DNA of 64,000 nt from Candidatus Fermentithermobacillaceae bacterium. Its GTDB lineage: Bacteria > Bacillota > Sulfobacillia > Fermentithermobacillales > Fermentithermobacillaceae. Below are positions 24,196 to 33,065 of the stretch, piece by piece. Below the pieces are notes generated by a model. It was not told where the DNA came from. It did not search any database and saw nothing but the letters and a program-made list of their open reading frames with translations. The number at the start of each line of letters is the position of its first letter. Position 1 is the first letter of the stretch. Location: contig DUSI01000026.1 of assembly GCA_012842685.1 (NCBI GenBank), positions 1 to 64,000 on the forward strand, in the 5' to 3' direction. A program made the position numbers and the translations under genes.

Positions 24196-26256
24196 TCAGC
24201 CGAGAGCCGGCTCGTAGTCCTCGGGGTTCTTGGAGATGTACTTGTCGAACCACCTCAGGATGTGGTTCAGCCTGTGTACCCTAAGTACCGGCTTGCCGCT
24301 CCTCGAAAGCTCGTGGTTCGCTCCGGGGAACCGTACCATCTCCACTTCTTTCTTTAGTTTCTTCAGTGCTACGTAGAACTGCTCGCCCTGTTCGATCGGG
24401 CACCTCATATCCTGCTCCGAGTGGATTATGAGGAGAGGGGTCTTCACGTTTTCCACATAGGCGATGGGCGAGAACTTCCACGCCTTCTCGAAATCCTTGA
24501 AGACGTCGATGAGGAGCTCGCGGTCGATGAAGGTATAGCCGATATCCGAGACTCCGTGGAACGACGTCCAGTTGGATATGCTGCGCTGGGTGACGGCTGC
24601 AACGAACCTGTCGGTGTGTCCGACGATCCAGTTGGTCATGAAGCCGCCGTAGCTCCCGCCGGTCACGCCGATCCTCTTCTCGTCGATCCACCCGGCGTGC
24701 CTTATGGCCGCGTCGGTCCAGGTCATGATGTCGTCGTAGTCCATCTCGCCGTAATGGCCGTTTACCGCCTTCACGAATTCCTGACCGAAACCTTCGCTTC
24801 CCCGCGGGTTGGTGTAGATCACACCGTAACCGCGGTTTACAAGGAGCTGGAACTCGAAGAAGAAGCCGTACCCGTACATGGAGTGAGGACCGCCGTGGAT
24901 CTGCAGTATGACCGGGTATTTTACGCCTTCTTTGAAGCCCACCGGTTTCATTATCCAGCCGTACTCCTGAAGCCCGTCGCTGGCCTTGAACGGGACGAGC
25001 TCAGGCTCCACTATATAGACCTCGTCGAGGAGCTTCTTGTTGAAGCCGGTGAGGACCGTCTCTTCCTTGGTCTCGAGGTTCACGGCGTAGATATCGCACG
25101 GGGAAGTCGGAGTGCTTACGACCATCGCAAGCGTCTTACCCGCGTCGTCCATGGTGAACCCGAAGATCTCCCGGTCGCCTCCGATGACCAGTTCGGGCAT
25201 GCCGCCATCCACGGATAGGGAGTAGAGGGACGTGCGTCCATGGGTCGAAGATAGGAAGAATACCTTCTTGCCGCAGGGGCTTATGGTCGGCCCGTTCTCT
25301 CCGCCGCCCATCTTGCTGTCGCCGGCGCAGTGATCTCCCAGGGACTGGTCAAAGTCGGGGTCGAGGCAGACCGGTTCGCCTCCCTCGACGGGCACCTTCC
25401 ACAGCCTCGAGAAGGTTGGCCCACCGTGCTCCATCTTGTGGCCTCCGTAGATGATGAACTTGCCGTCGTGGGTCCACCTGGGCTCGCCGCAGGGGCCTTC
25501 GCTCGTAGTGAGCTTGCGAGGCTCGCCGCCCTCGGCGCTCACGACCCATATGTCCGTAAACCAGGGCTGGTAGTCGGGATCGGGCATCCTGTTGGACGAG
25601 AAGGCTATATACTTGCCGCAGGGCGACCATGCCGGGCTGGAGCTATCCCATGGACCGGGGGTGAGGTGGACGGCCGGGCTATTGCCTTCCACGTCGATCA
25701 CGAAAATGTGGTTCCTGCGGGTCGCGTTTATGAGCCCCATCGCCGCGTCGGCCTTGACGCGGAGCCTCGTCACAAGCGTGGGCTCCTCTCTCCGCTTCTT
25801 CTCCATTTCCTCTCTTTGCTTGGCGTCGAGGGGCTTTTCGTAATCCTCGGGTTTGTCTTCAAGGTCAATAGACGCGGTAAACGCTATTTTCCTTCCGTCG
25901 GGAGACCACACGGGGTTTGACGCGCCGTAGCGCATCTTTGTGACCTGCATGGCCTCGCCGCCCGAGAGGGACATGACGTAGATCTGGCGGCCGTTTCCCC
26001 GGTCGGAAACAAAGGCCAGCTTCGTCCCGTCTGGCGACCACCTGGGGGTCGTGTCCGACTTGGGGCCGTATGTAAACTGCCTGGGTTCGCCGCCGCCCAC
26101 GGGCACTACCCAGATATTGGACCGGTATTCTTTCGTCTTTTCGTCTATGTGGGACCTGACGAAAGCTATCTTAGTGCCGTCGGGCGATATCTGCGGGTCT
26201 GAGACAAACACGAGCTTGTAGAGGTCCTCTGGCGTAAGCCTCCGTTTTTCTGCCAT
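24196..26256 (-). CDS. S9 family prolyl-oligopeptidase/acylaminoacyl-peptidase
   Basis: A six- to seven-bladed TolB-like beta-propeller (residues ~1-400; repeated WSPDGTKLAF-type blades) precedes an alpha/beta hydrolase domain. The nucleophile is in GVTGGSYGGF, the Asp in HSEQDMRCP and the His in GANHELSRSG. Enzymes of this S9C type trim blocked or proline-containing peptides. No signal peptide is seen, so it is cytoplasmic. AAGGAGG lies upstream of the ATG. It is divergent from the AbgB-like gene, with about 190 bases between them that should hold both promoters. A second S9 gene of the same type lies at 53399. Confidence 0.93.
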   Translation of the reverse strand: MAEKRRLTPEDLYKLVFVSDPQISPDGTKIAFVRSHIDEKTKEYRSNIWVVPVGGGEPRQFTYGPKSDTTPRWSPDGTKLAFVSDRGNGRQIYVMSLSGGEAMQVTKMRYGASNPVWSPDGRKIAFTASIDLEDKPEDYEKPLDAKQREEMEKKRREEPTLVTRLRVKADAAMGLINATRRNHIFVIDVEGNSPAVHLTPGPWDSSSPAWSPCGKYIAFSSNRMPDPDYQPWFTDIWVVSAEGGEPRKLTTSEGPCGEPRWTHDGKFIIYGGHKMEHGGPTFSRLWKVPVEGGEPVCLDPDFDQSLGDHCAGDSKMGGGENGPTISPCGKKVFFLSSTHGRTSLYSLSVDGGMPELVIGGDREIFGFTMDDAGKTLAMVVSTPTSPCDIYAVNLETKEETVLTGFNKKLLDEVYIVEPELVPFKASDGLQEYGWIMKPVGFKEGVKYPVILQIHGGPHSMYGYGFFFEFQLLVNRGYGVIYTNPRGSEGFGQEFVKAVNGHYGEMDYDDIMTWTDAAIRHAGWIDEKRIGVTGGSYGGFMTNWIVGHTDRFVAAVTQRSISNWTSFHGVSDIGYTFIDRELLIDVFKDFEKAWKFSPIAYVENVKTPLLIIHSEQDMRCPIEQGEQFYVALKKLKKEVEMVRFPGANHELSRSGKPVLRVHRLNHILRWFDKYISKNPEDYEPALG

Positions 26257-26449
26257 CTACTGCAGCCTCCTTGTTTGGGACAAATGGAATGTCTTAGGAT
26301 TCTTCATCAGTCCCCCAAGAAGTACCTTCTGGACACGAAAGAAACTTGACGCGAAAGGAGTTCCCTCCGGGACCTGGCTCCTGCAGGGATGCAAGATGCA
26401 CCGGCGAAGCTGTTAGTGCGGCTATGAGGCCGCGAGAAGCCCAAATAAC

Positions 26450-27922
26450 GTGAACCAACAGACCACAAAGAGATCGGGGGTCGGCATCTTGACAGTTTCG
26501 GCGAAAGAAGGATTTGCCTGGATCGAAAAACACGCGGACGAGCTCACCAAACTGAGCGACAAGATCTGGGAGTGGGCCGAGCTCGGGCTCCACGAAGAGA
26601 AATCATCCAAAATCCAGATGGATTACCTTAGGGACCACGGCTTTGAGGTAACTTCCGGTGCGGGCGGGATGCCCACGGCTTTTGTCGCCACATGGGGTCA
26701 GGGCAAGCCCGTCATCGGGTTCCTCGGCGAGTACGATGCCCTGCCCGGGGTATCACAGAAAGTCTCGCCGGTGAGGGAAGAACTGGTGCCAGGAGGGCCC
26801 GGCCACGGCTGCGGCCACAACCTCCTGGGAGTCGGTGCCATGGCGGCGGCGATTGCCCTGAAGGAAGAGCTCTCCAAACGGGGTCTCCCTGGGACGGTCA
26901 AGTATTTCGGATGTCCCGCCGAGGAGAACTTCAGCGGCAAGGCTTTCATGGCGCGGGACGGCATCTTCGACGACCTGGATGCGTGCCTGACCTGGCATCC
27001 GGGCTCCATGAACATCGTCCGCGGCGGGAGCTCCCTGGCCGTTAACTCGATGAACATAACCTTCCACGGCGTCTCTTCCCATGCGGCGGGGGCGCCTCAC
27101 CTGGGGAGAAGTGCCCTTGACGCGGTCGAGCTCATGAACGTGGGCGTGAACTTCCTCCGCGAGCACATCATCGAGAAGGCCCGGATCCACTACGTGATCA
27201 CTAACGGAGGTCTCCAGCCCAACGTGGTACCGGCCAAGGCCACGGTCTGGTATTACGTCAGGGCCCCCAGACGTGAGCAGGTCGAGGAGATCTACGAGCG
27301 CGTGCTGAAATGCGCCAAAGGCGCGGCGATCATGACGGACACGACTTACGAGGTCGAGTTCCTGGAGGGCATATATGAGGTCTTGCCCAACACGGTGCTG
27401 GAAGAAGTGCTGGCTCAGGCCATGGAAGTGGCCGGCCCGCCCCAGTTCACCGAGGAAGACCTGAGGTTCGCGGAAGAGATCGCCAAGACATTCCCGCCGG
27501 GCCAGTCTGAATCCTACATGAAAGACGAGACCCTGCCCGACGAGATGAAGGAGAAACTGGCAGGGAAACTCCTGAACGACACGGTCCTCGGACGTCCTCC
27601 GATGCCGTCGGACCTCCGCGGATCGACAGACGTGGGTGACGTAAGCTGGTGCGTTCCGACCGCCCAGTTCAGCACGGCCTGCACCGCCTTAGGGACGCCG
27701 GGACACTCGTGGCAGTATACCGCCCAGTGCGGCATGCACATTGGGCACGCGGGGATGATCGCGGCGGCGAAGACACTGGTGCAGGCGGGGCTTGTTCTCA
27801 TGACAAGCCCTGGCATCCTCGAGAAGGCCAAGGAAGAGCACAGGAAGCGCCTGGGCGGGAGGCGCTACGTGAGCCCGCTTTCGCCAGACATGAAGCCGCC
27901 TTTCCACCACTTCGACAAGTAG
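26450..27922 (+). CDS. M20 amidohydrolase, AbgB-like
   Basis: This metal-dependent amidohydrolase of the M20D group resembles p-aminobenzoyl-glutamate hydrolase subunit B. Visible motifs are GFLGEYDALPG, GPGHGCGHNLLG (metal Cys/His), CPAEEN (Glu pair) and SSHAAGAPHLGRSALDAVELM. Substrates of the group are N-acyl or amide-linked amino acids; the exact one is unknown. The GTG at 26450 has no clear ribosome site, while a TTG at 26489 has GGGGG 8 nt upstream and is a plausible shorter start. No paired AbgA-like gene is present. Confidence 0.88.
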   Translation: MNQQTTKRSGVGILTVSAKEGFAWIEKHADELTKLSDKIWEWAELGLHEEKSSKIQMDYLRDHGFEVTSGAGGMPTAFVATWGQGKPVIGFLGEYDALPGVSQKVSPVREELVPGGPGHGCGHNLLGVGAMAAAIALKEELSKRGLPGTVKYFGCPAEENFSGKAFMARDGIFDDLDACLTWHPGSMNIVRGGSSLAVNSMNITFHGVSSHAAGAPHLGRSALDAVELMNVGVNFLREHIIEKARIHYVITNGGLQPNVVPAKATVWYYVRAPRREQVEEIYERVLKCAKGAAIMTDTTYEVEFLEGIYEVLPNTVLEEVLAQAMEVAGPPQFTEEDLRFAEEIAKTFPPGQSESYMKDETLPDEMKEKLAGKLLNDTVLGRPPMPSDLRGSTDVGDVSWCVPTAQFSTACTALGTPGHSWQYTAQCGMHIGHAGMIAAAKTLVQAGLVLMTSPGILEKAKEEHRKRLGGRRYVSPLSPDMKPPFHHFDK

Positions 27923-27984
27923 ACACTTGGTGAAGTCTCGGGAGGCGGGCCCCAATAACCGGCTGCCTCCTAGAGCAAGACATG

Positions 27985-28011
27985 GGGCCGGCTCGGAGTT
28001 CGAGCCGGCCC
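27985..28011. terminator. hairpin between convergent genes
   Basis: GGGCCGGCTCG (27985-27995) and CGAGCCGGCCC (28001-28011) form a perfect 11-bp stem with a 5-nt loop. It sits between the M20 hydrolase and the convergent flavin oxidoreductase and may serve both directions. Confidence 0.6.
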
Positions 28012-28084
28012 TTCGAGAGCAGTCTAACCGAAGCTGCCCTTTACGGGTTCCTTTACCGGTTCTCAGGTAGGCTCCCTGATGGGT

Positions 28085-29095
28085 TTAGTTTGTCTGGAAA
28101 TACTCTTTGGCCTTAATCACCCAGTTCGGATCTCTGAGTAGCGCCCTGCCGATGCCGATGAGGTCGGCGTGCCCGTCCTGGAGGACCTTCTCCGCGAAGG
28201 CCGCCTCCGTTATCCCGCCGGTAACCATGACCGGGACGTTCACGGCCTTCTTGATCGTGGCCGCGGCCGGCACGAAATAGCCGGGCGGAGCGCCGGCGGG
28301 GCGAGATCCCATAAACCCGCCCGATACGTCGACGAGCGCGACGCCTGCCTCCTCAAGCATCCTGGCTACCTGGGCGGCTTCTTCCGGAGTAAATCCGCCT
28401 TCCATGCCGTCAACGCTGCCGAGCCTGACGAACACGGGGAAATCGCTCCCTACCTCTGCCTTTACCCGAGATACCGTCTCGAGGAGGAATCTCGCCCGGT
28501 TTTCGAGAGACCCGCCGTATTCATCGGTCCGCGTGTTTGTTATAGGGGAGAGGAACTGGCTGCCCAGGTACCCATGGGCGGAGTGGACTTCAACGGCGTC
28601 GAAACCGGCGAGCTTAGCCCGTCTCGCTGCGGCTGCGAAGAGGCTCTGGATCTCCCGGATTTCCTCCGCGGTCAGCCCCCTTGGTTTCCTCTCCGATTTG
28701 GGGTGGGGCTTATCCGAGGGCCCCACTACCTCGTGGCCCGTGACGTCCGGGTTCCCGATGGATCCAACGTGGTTGAGCTGGATCGCGGCTACTGCCCCGT
28801 TTGTCCTTATCGCCTGGGCGAGCCGCTCGAACGCCGGGATGGCGGCGTCGCTATCTAGTCCAAGCTGTCCCTTGTGGGCCTTGCCTTGCTTCGCGATGTA
28901 GGTGTGTTCGACGATGACCATGCCGACGTCTTTCTTGGCCCGCTCGGCGTAGTAGGCTACCGTGGCATCGCTGGGTAGCCCGGTGTCCTCCCGGGAGCCT
29001 CCCGGGCCTTCTATGGCCGTGGCCATGGGCGGCATCACTATGCGGTTCCGGAGCGTGAGGTTTCCGACTTTGATGGGCGAGAAAAGAAGCGACAT
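28085..29095 (-). CDS. NADH:flavin oxidoreductase, old yellow enzyme family
   Basis: This is an FMN-dependent TIM-barrel ene-reductase of about 336 aa, with no C-terminal iron-sulfur and FAD domains, thus YqjM-like rather than enoate-reductase-like. The signature HSAHGYLGSQFLSP with NTRTDEYGGS is complete, and NHVG and GIGRALLRDP fit the flavin and phosphate sites. It reduces activated C=C bonds; the substrate is unknown. The ATG at 29095 has GGAGGGG 6 nt upstream, while an ATG two codons earlier abuts that site. It lies about 40 bases after helD on the same strand. Confidence 0.9.
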   Translation of the reverse strand: MSLLFSPIKVGNLTLRNRIVMPPMATAIEGPGGSREDTGLPSDATVAYYAERAKKDVGMVIVEHTYIAKQGKAHKGQLGLDSDAAIPAFERLAQAIRTNGAVAAIQLNHVGSIGNPDVTGHEVVGPSDKPHPKSERKPRGLTAEEIREIQSLFAAAARRAKLAGFDAVEVHSAHGYLGSQFLSPITNTRTDEYGGSLENRARFLLETVSRVKAEVGSDFPVFVRLGSVDGMEGGFTPEEAAQVARMLEEAGVALVDVSGGFMGSRPAGAPPGYFVPAAATIKKAVNVPVMVTGGITEAAFAEKVLQDGHADLIGIGRALLRDPNWVIKAKEYFQTN

Positions 29096-29133
29096 CTTCA
29101 TCCCCTCCGGTATTCATGTTCTCACTACGGATT

Positions 29134-31674
29134 CTAATATGCCTGCGCGCCGCGACGCACTTCGTACAAACCCCGGTCGACTTTCGAAAGAAGGGGAGAG
29201 AGCCTCCCGGTATAGCACAGGTGGAGCCTGTGGAGCGCCCTCGAACAGGCTGTATACAGCACCTCGCGGTCTTCGGGGTGGGAATAGGATGCTTCGCCCG
29301 CGTTGTAGACGATGACCGCCTCGAATTCAAGCCCCTTGGACAGGTACGAAGGGATGACAAGGATGCCGCGGACGAACTTCCTCTGGTACTTTGTCACTAG
29401 CCGTATCTTGCTTGCCCCAGACCCGTCTTGGGCCAGTTCTTCCTTTAGGTCTTCGTGGGCTATCCAGCTTTCCCGCGCCGTCTTGCAGATGACGGCTATA
29501 GACCCGAAGCCTTCCGCTTGAAGTCTCCTGATGTCGGCCGCGACCAGCTTGGCCAAAGATTTCCGGTCTCCGGCTTCTGTGATGACCGGTTTCTCTCCGG
29601 GACGTTCGATGGCTTCTATAGGCAGGCCTTCATCCAGTATTGCCTTGGTGAACTCGGTGATCTCTTTCGTTGACCGGTAGCTCTTGGTAAGCTGGACTAT
29701 CTCTGTGTCCTTCCCGGCCTCGAGACCGGCCAACGCGCCTTCATAGCCGCTGCCTTCTCCCTTGGCCCGGCTCGCGGGGCTCAGGGCCTGGTTGAGGTCG
29801 CCTAGGACCGTGAACGAAGCGGCCGGGAACGCCATTTTGAGCACCTTGAACTGGATGGCCCCGTAGTCTTGGGCTTCGTCGACTATGACGTGGCGGACGG
29901 GCCTGGCCTGCGGGAGCCCCTCCAGAAGTCCCTTCAGGTAGAGGAGAGGCCCGAGGTCCTCATAGGGGATCACACCGGAAGTCAGATACTCCAGGGTGTA
30001 TGCCCGTATCTCCTCTACCAGGTCTGTGCTGTATTCTGCCTCGGCTACCAGCCTGCGCAGCAGTTCCGGCTCTGAGTAGAGCCTCTTGTAGGCCTCCACC
30101 AGGTCGAGCGGCTTCCAGGAGCTTACCAGGTTCCTGAGGGGCTCAAATTCCTGCCTTGCCCAGGCACGGGCGAGGTCTTTGACGTCCTTCTCGAGCAGGT
30201 GAGTCTTCTCGGGGTCGCTCGCTATTTCTTTCCGGAGCTCTTGGTACCGCCGGGTCTGGGCTTGGTCGAGGACCCACTTCATCCTCCGTTTGGCCCTTTC
30301 TACGCGCTTAAGGAAAGGAAGGTAAGCGTATTCTCTGGAGACCAGCTCCCGGACTTCTTCCCGGGAGACGAGCGCTTTGCCCCGGAAGACGAGGTCCGGA
30401 AAACCGAGGTCTCCAGAGGTTATGCGGCGGGAGTACGCCTCCAGGACGCGGGCGAAGGCTTCGCCGGACTTGAGCCTGATGCCGGCGGCCCGGGTCTTAG
30501 CTGCTTCCGTGCCCCTCATGTCCAGGAGGTATTCCAGCTGATCCGCGAAGTCTTCCAGTTTGTAGGGGAAGGCATTTGCCTGCCCTTCATCTCGTCCGGC
30601 GGTGGGTCTGCTCTTGTCGCCGGACTCGTCTTCCCCGCCGGAGTCTTCCGTGTCCCGGTATTCCCCGGTGTCCAAGTCCTTGGGCGATTTGGCCTCCCAG
30701 GCATCGTCACGTTCTGCCGAACTGCCTGCCGGTTCCGGCGTCAAGAGGTCTTTCGCGAGGTCCGAGAAAGATAGCTGTACCAGGGGTTCTTCGCCCAGCT
30801 CCGGGAGCACGGGAGACGTGTAGTCCGCGAAGATCCGGTTGGGCGTGATCATGATGATGTCCCGGGCCCTCATCGTATCTCGGTGCTTGTAGAGCAGGTA
30901 CGCCGCCCTGTGCAGGGCGATGGACGTCTTGCCGCTGCCTGCGCATCCCTGTACCAGCAGGAGCCCGGTCCCCTCGCGGCGGATGACCCTGTTCTGCTCC
31001 CTCTGGATGGTGTTCACGATCGCCCTCATCCGGTCGCCGGTGGCTTTCCCCAGGGTATCCATGAGGATCTCGTCGAAGATGGTGAGGTCGTTGTCGTACA
31101 TGAAGAGGATCCGGTCTTCCTTGATTTTGAAGTGCCGCTTCAAGAGGACTTCTCCGTACACCGTGCCTGCCGGAGATTCGTATTTTGCCTTTCCCAGCTC
31201 GTAATCGTAATAGACGCTTGAGATGGGCGCGCGCCAGTCAAATATGAGATGGCGGCCCGTCAGGCGGTCGGTTAGAGACGAAGTCCCGATGTAGACCGGG
31301 TATGCGGTGCCATCCCCCTCTGCTCCGCCGGTCGAGCCTTGCCTCGAGGTTTCCTTGAAGTCTATCCTCCCAAAGTACGCCGAGCCGGAAAGCCTCTTGA
31401 GCTGCTTAAGCCTTTGGAGGCTCCGCCTGTACATGACTCCCGCGAGCCGCAAGCGGCCCAGACCTCCCGCCAGGTCGACCAGCTGGGCGAAAGACGTGGG
31501 GACAGAGCCGTACTCGTCGGATATATGGCTTTGGGTCCCCCTGACCACCGCCTTGTTCCACTCTACTTCGCGCTCGGTCTCGGCGATCTGGTCTCCAATC
31601 TCCTTGAAGACCTCTCTCAGCCGCTTTTCTTCTGCCTCCAGCGCCGCTGTGGTGTCGGTGTCGCGGTCTGCCAC
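29134..31674 (-). CDS. helD: HelD-like superfamily 1 helicase
   Basis: HelD is an ATPase that removes RNA polymerase from DNA and recycles it. The N-terminal antiparallel coiled coil (residues ~10-95) that enters the polymerase secondary channel, the segment GRIDF ... GTSSLTD ... FDWRAPISSVYYDYE, and Walker A GCAGSGKT at 243-250 are all typical; the DEAQDYGA box is motif II. A Glu/Asp/Ser-rich insert of about 55 residues sits near 315-375. The GTG start has GGGGAGGT 7 nt upstream. The C terminus ends just before the flavin oxidoreductase. Confidence 0.9.
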   Translation of the reverse strand: MADRDTDTTAALEAEEKRLREVFKEIGDQIAETEREVEWNKAVVRGTQSHISDEYGSVPTSFAQLVDLAGGLGRLRLAGVMYRRSLQRLKQLKRLSGSAYFGRIDFKETSRQGSTGGAEGDGTAYPVYIGTSSLTDRLTGRHLIFDWRAPISSVYYDYELGKAKYESPAGTVYGEVLLKRHFKIKEDRILFMYDNDLTIFDEILMDTLGKATGDRMRAIVNTIQREQNRVIRREGTGLLLVQGCAGSGKTSIALHRAAYLLYKHRDTMRARDIIMITPNRIFADYTSPVLPELGEEPLVQLSFSDLAKDLLTPEPAGSSAERDDAWEAKSPKDLDTGEYRDTEDSGGEDESGDKSRPTAGRDEGQANAFPYKLEDFADQLEYLLDMRGTEAAKTRAAGIRLKSGEAFARVLEAYSRRITSGDLGFPDLVFRGKALVSREEVRELVSREYAYLPFLKRVERAKRRMKWVLDQAQTRRYQELRKEIASDPEKTHLLEKDVKDLARAWARQEFEPLRNLVSSWKPLDLVEAYKRLYSEPELLRRLVAEAEYSTDLVEEIRAYTLEYLTSGVIPYEDLGPLLYLKGLLEGLPQARPVRHVIVDEAQDYGAIQFKVLKMAFPAASFTVLGDLNQALSPASRAKGEGSGYEGALAGLEAGKDTEIVQLTKSYRSTKEITEFTKAILDEGLPIEAIERPGEKPVITEAGDRKSLAKLVAADIRRLQAEGFGSIAVICKTARESWIAHEDLKEELAQDGSGASKIRLVTKYQRKFVRGILVIPSYLSKGLEFEAVIVYNAGEASYSHPEDREVLYTACSRALHRLHLCYTGRLSPLLSKVDRGLYEVRRGAQAY

Positions 31675-31727
31675 TCGAAGGACCTCCCCGGTACAAGACT
31701 TCTTGCGGTCAGGATCCTATTCTAAGG

Positions 31728-32447
31728 CTACTCCTTCCGGTATAGCCCGTGTTTTAGGAAACCCGCGTATTCTTCAATTTCTACCATGGCTTGAGGCAAG
31801 CTGGAAAGACCTTGGTCGGGAGATCTCAGCGCGGCCTGCAGGTACGAGTCGCTCAAGGAGCCGAAAACGGTGAGGATGTAACGCAATGCTTTCTGAGGGT
31901 CTACGCCTTGCCGGAGCCGCGAGAAGTCTATCCCGCTCATGAATGCCGGCATAACATCTTGGGCGATCTTGTCCAGCCTGGATCTGGCTTCGGAGCGGAT
32001 ATCCTCCGGGGCTTCCGTAATCCCGCCTACCGTCATCTTGTAGATGAGCGGTTGTTCCATAAGGGCCTTAAGCTTCAGGTGTGCCCATCTGACGAACCGG
32101 TCTACCGGGTCGGCCGGGAGGTTACCTAAGTTCTGCATGAAGTAGTCGATCATGGACTCCACCGCGTATTCCAGAGCGGCGAAGTACAAGTCTTTCTTGC
32201 TCTTGAAGTAGTGAAAAAGCAGGCCTTTCGAGGTCCCCGCGTCGCGGACGATAGCGTTGGTTGACGCCCTGATGTACCCATTCTCGGCAAACTCCCTGAT
32301 GGCCGCCATCAGTATGCGTCTCCGGCTGTCCTCCCGGCACCGTCCGGTCTCTGCCCTCTCGGAGGAGCCTCGACCTCTGCCTGCTTTCTCATGGGGCGAT
32401 TCCGGAGCCCGGTTTCTCTCTGTCAACCAAGGTCCTCCTCGACTCAT
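31728..32447 (-). CDS. TetR-family regulator
   Basis: The helix-turn-helix (IVRDAGTSKGLLFHYFKSKKDLYFAAL) follows a basic, disordered N terminus of about 40 residues. The C-terminal ligand domain resembles regulators of multidrug or lipid-related ABC exporters. Two starts are possible: the ATG at 32447 overlapping the permease stop by 4 bases, or a TTG at 32426 with AGGAGG 7 nt upstream. Its presumed target is the ABC exporter whose permease remnant precedes it. With that exporter truncated here, the regulator may be an orphan. Confidence 0.88.
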   Translation of the reverse strand: MSRGGPWLTERNRAPESPHEKAGRGRGSSERAETGRCREDSRRRILMAAIREFAENGYIRASTNAIVRDAGTSKGLLFHYFKSKKDLYFAALEYAVESMIDYFMQNLGNLPADPVDRFVRWAHLKLKALMEQPLIYKMTVGGITEAPEDIRSEARSRLDKIAQDVMPAFMSGIDFSRLRQGVDPQKALRYILTVFGSLSDSYLQAALRSPDQGLSSLPQAMVEIEEYAGFLKHGLYRKE

Positions 32448-32983
32448 GCGGTAATGTCTTTTTGCGAGTAGACCTTGTATACGCCTGCATTAGACGTAAG
32501 GATAACCAGGGCGGCAAGCCCTACGTAGACCGGGTCAACGCTCCCAACAGGGAGTATGTCTGCTGCAAGTGCCCACTTGAAGGGCGTGAAGTAGCGTAGG
32601 AAGGAAGCTTTGTCAGAGACGTCCGATATAACCTGGAGCGCGTTGAGCACCAGTACGAGTCCGATGGCGCCAGACTGCACGCTCTTTCCGCGGTTCACCA
32701 AGACCGACGCGAGAAAGCCCAGAGAGGCCATGGCTAGGATGGCCAGGTAAGTCATGCCTCCGAGCAGCCAAAATGCGGCTCTGTCGAGCTCGGCGCCTGT
32801 CCGGACCATCGCCAAATAGCTCGCCGACCACGTGATGCCCATATAGAGCGTGACGTAGATAACGTAGACGGCGAGCTTCTGGGTGACCACATATGACCTT
32901 GTGACGGGTCTGGAGAGCAGGAACTCGACCGTCTTTTCCACCTGGTCAATTCCCTGTGGGAATCGGGTTTGGAGCCTTCTCAC
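32444..32983 (-). pseudogene. 5'-truncated ABC-2 type permease
   Basis: The 179-aa product holds only the second half of an ABC-2 permease: the VEKTVEFLLSRPVTRSYVV coupling region followed by four to five helices. The first transmembrane helices and the ABC ATPase gene that should precede it are missing; the DNA upstream runs into the divergent metG leader. It therefore looks like the stump of an exporter operon regulated by the adjoining TetR gene, cut at about 32985. If translated it could not work alone. A genuine half-size permease is possible but less likely. Confidence 0.7.
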
Positions 32984-33065
32984 ACCTCGCTTGACACGAG
33001 TTTTTGTGCAACCTACGATTGCAGAAAAGCACCGGATCTACCCGGCTTTGAAAGGAGTGTTTACC

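Noticed and set aside
32883-33065. N-terminal extension of MetG
   Set aside because: It has no MetG similarity, and AAAGGAG points to the GTG at 33066.
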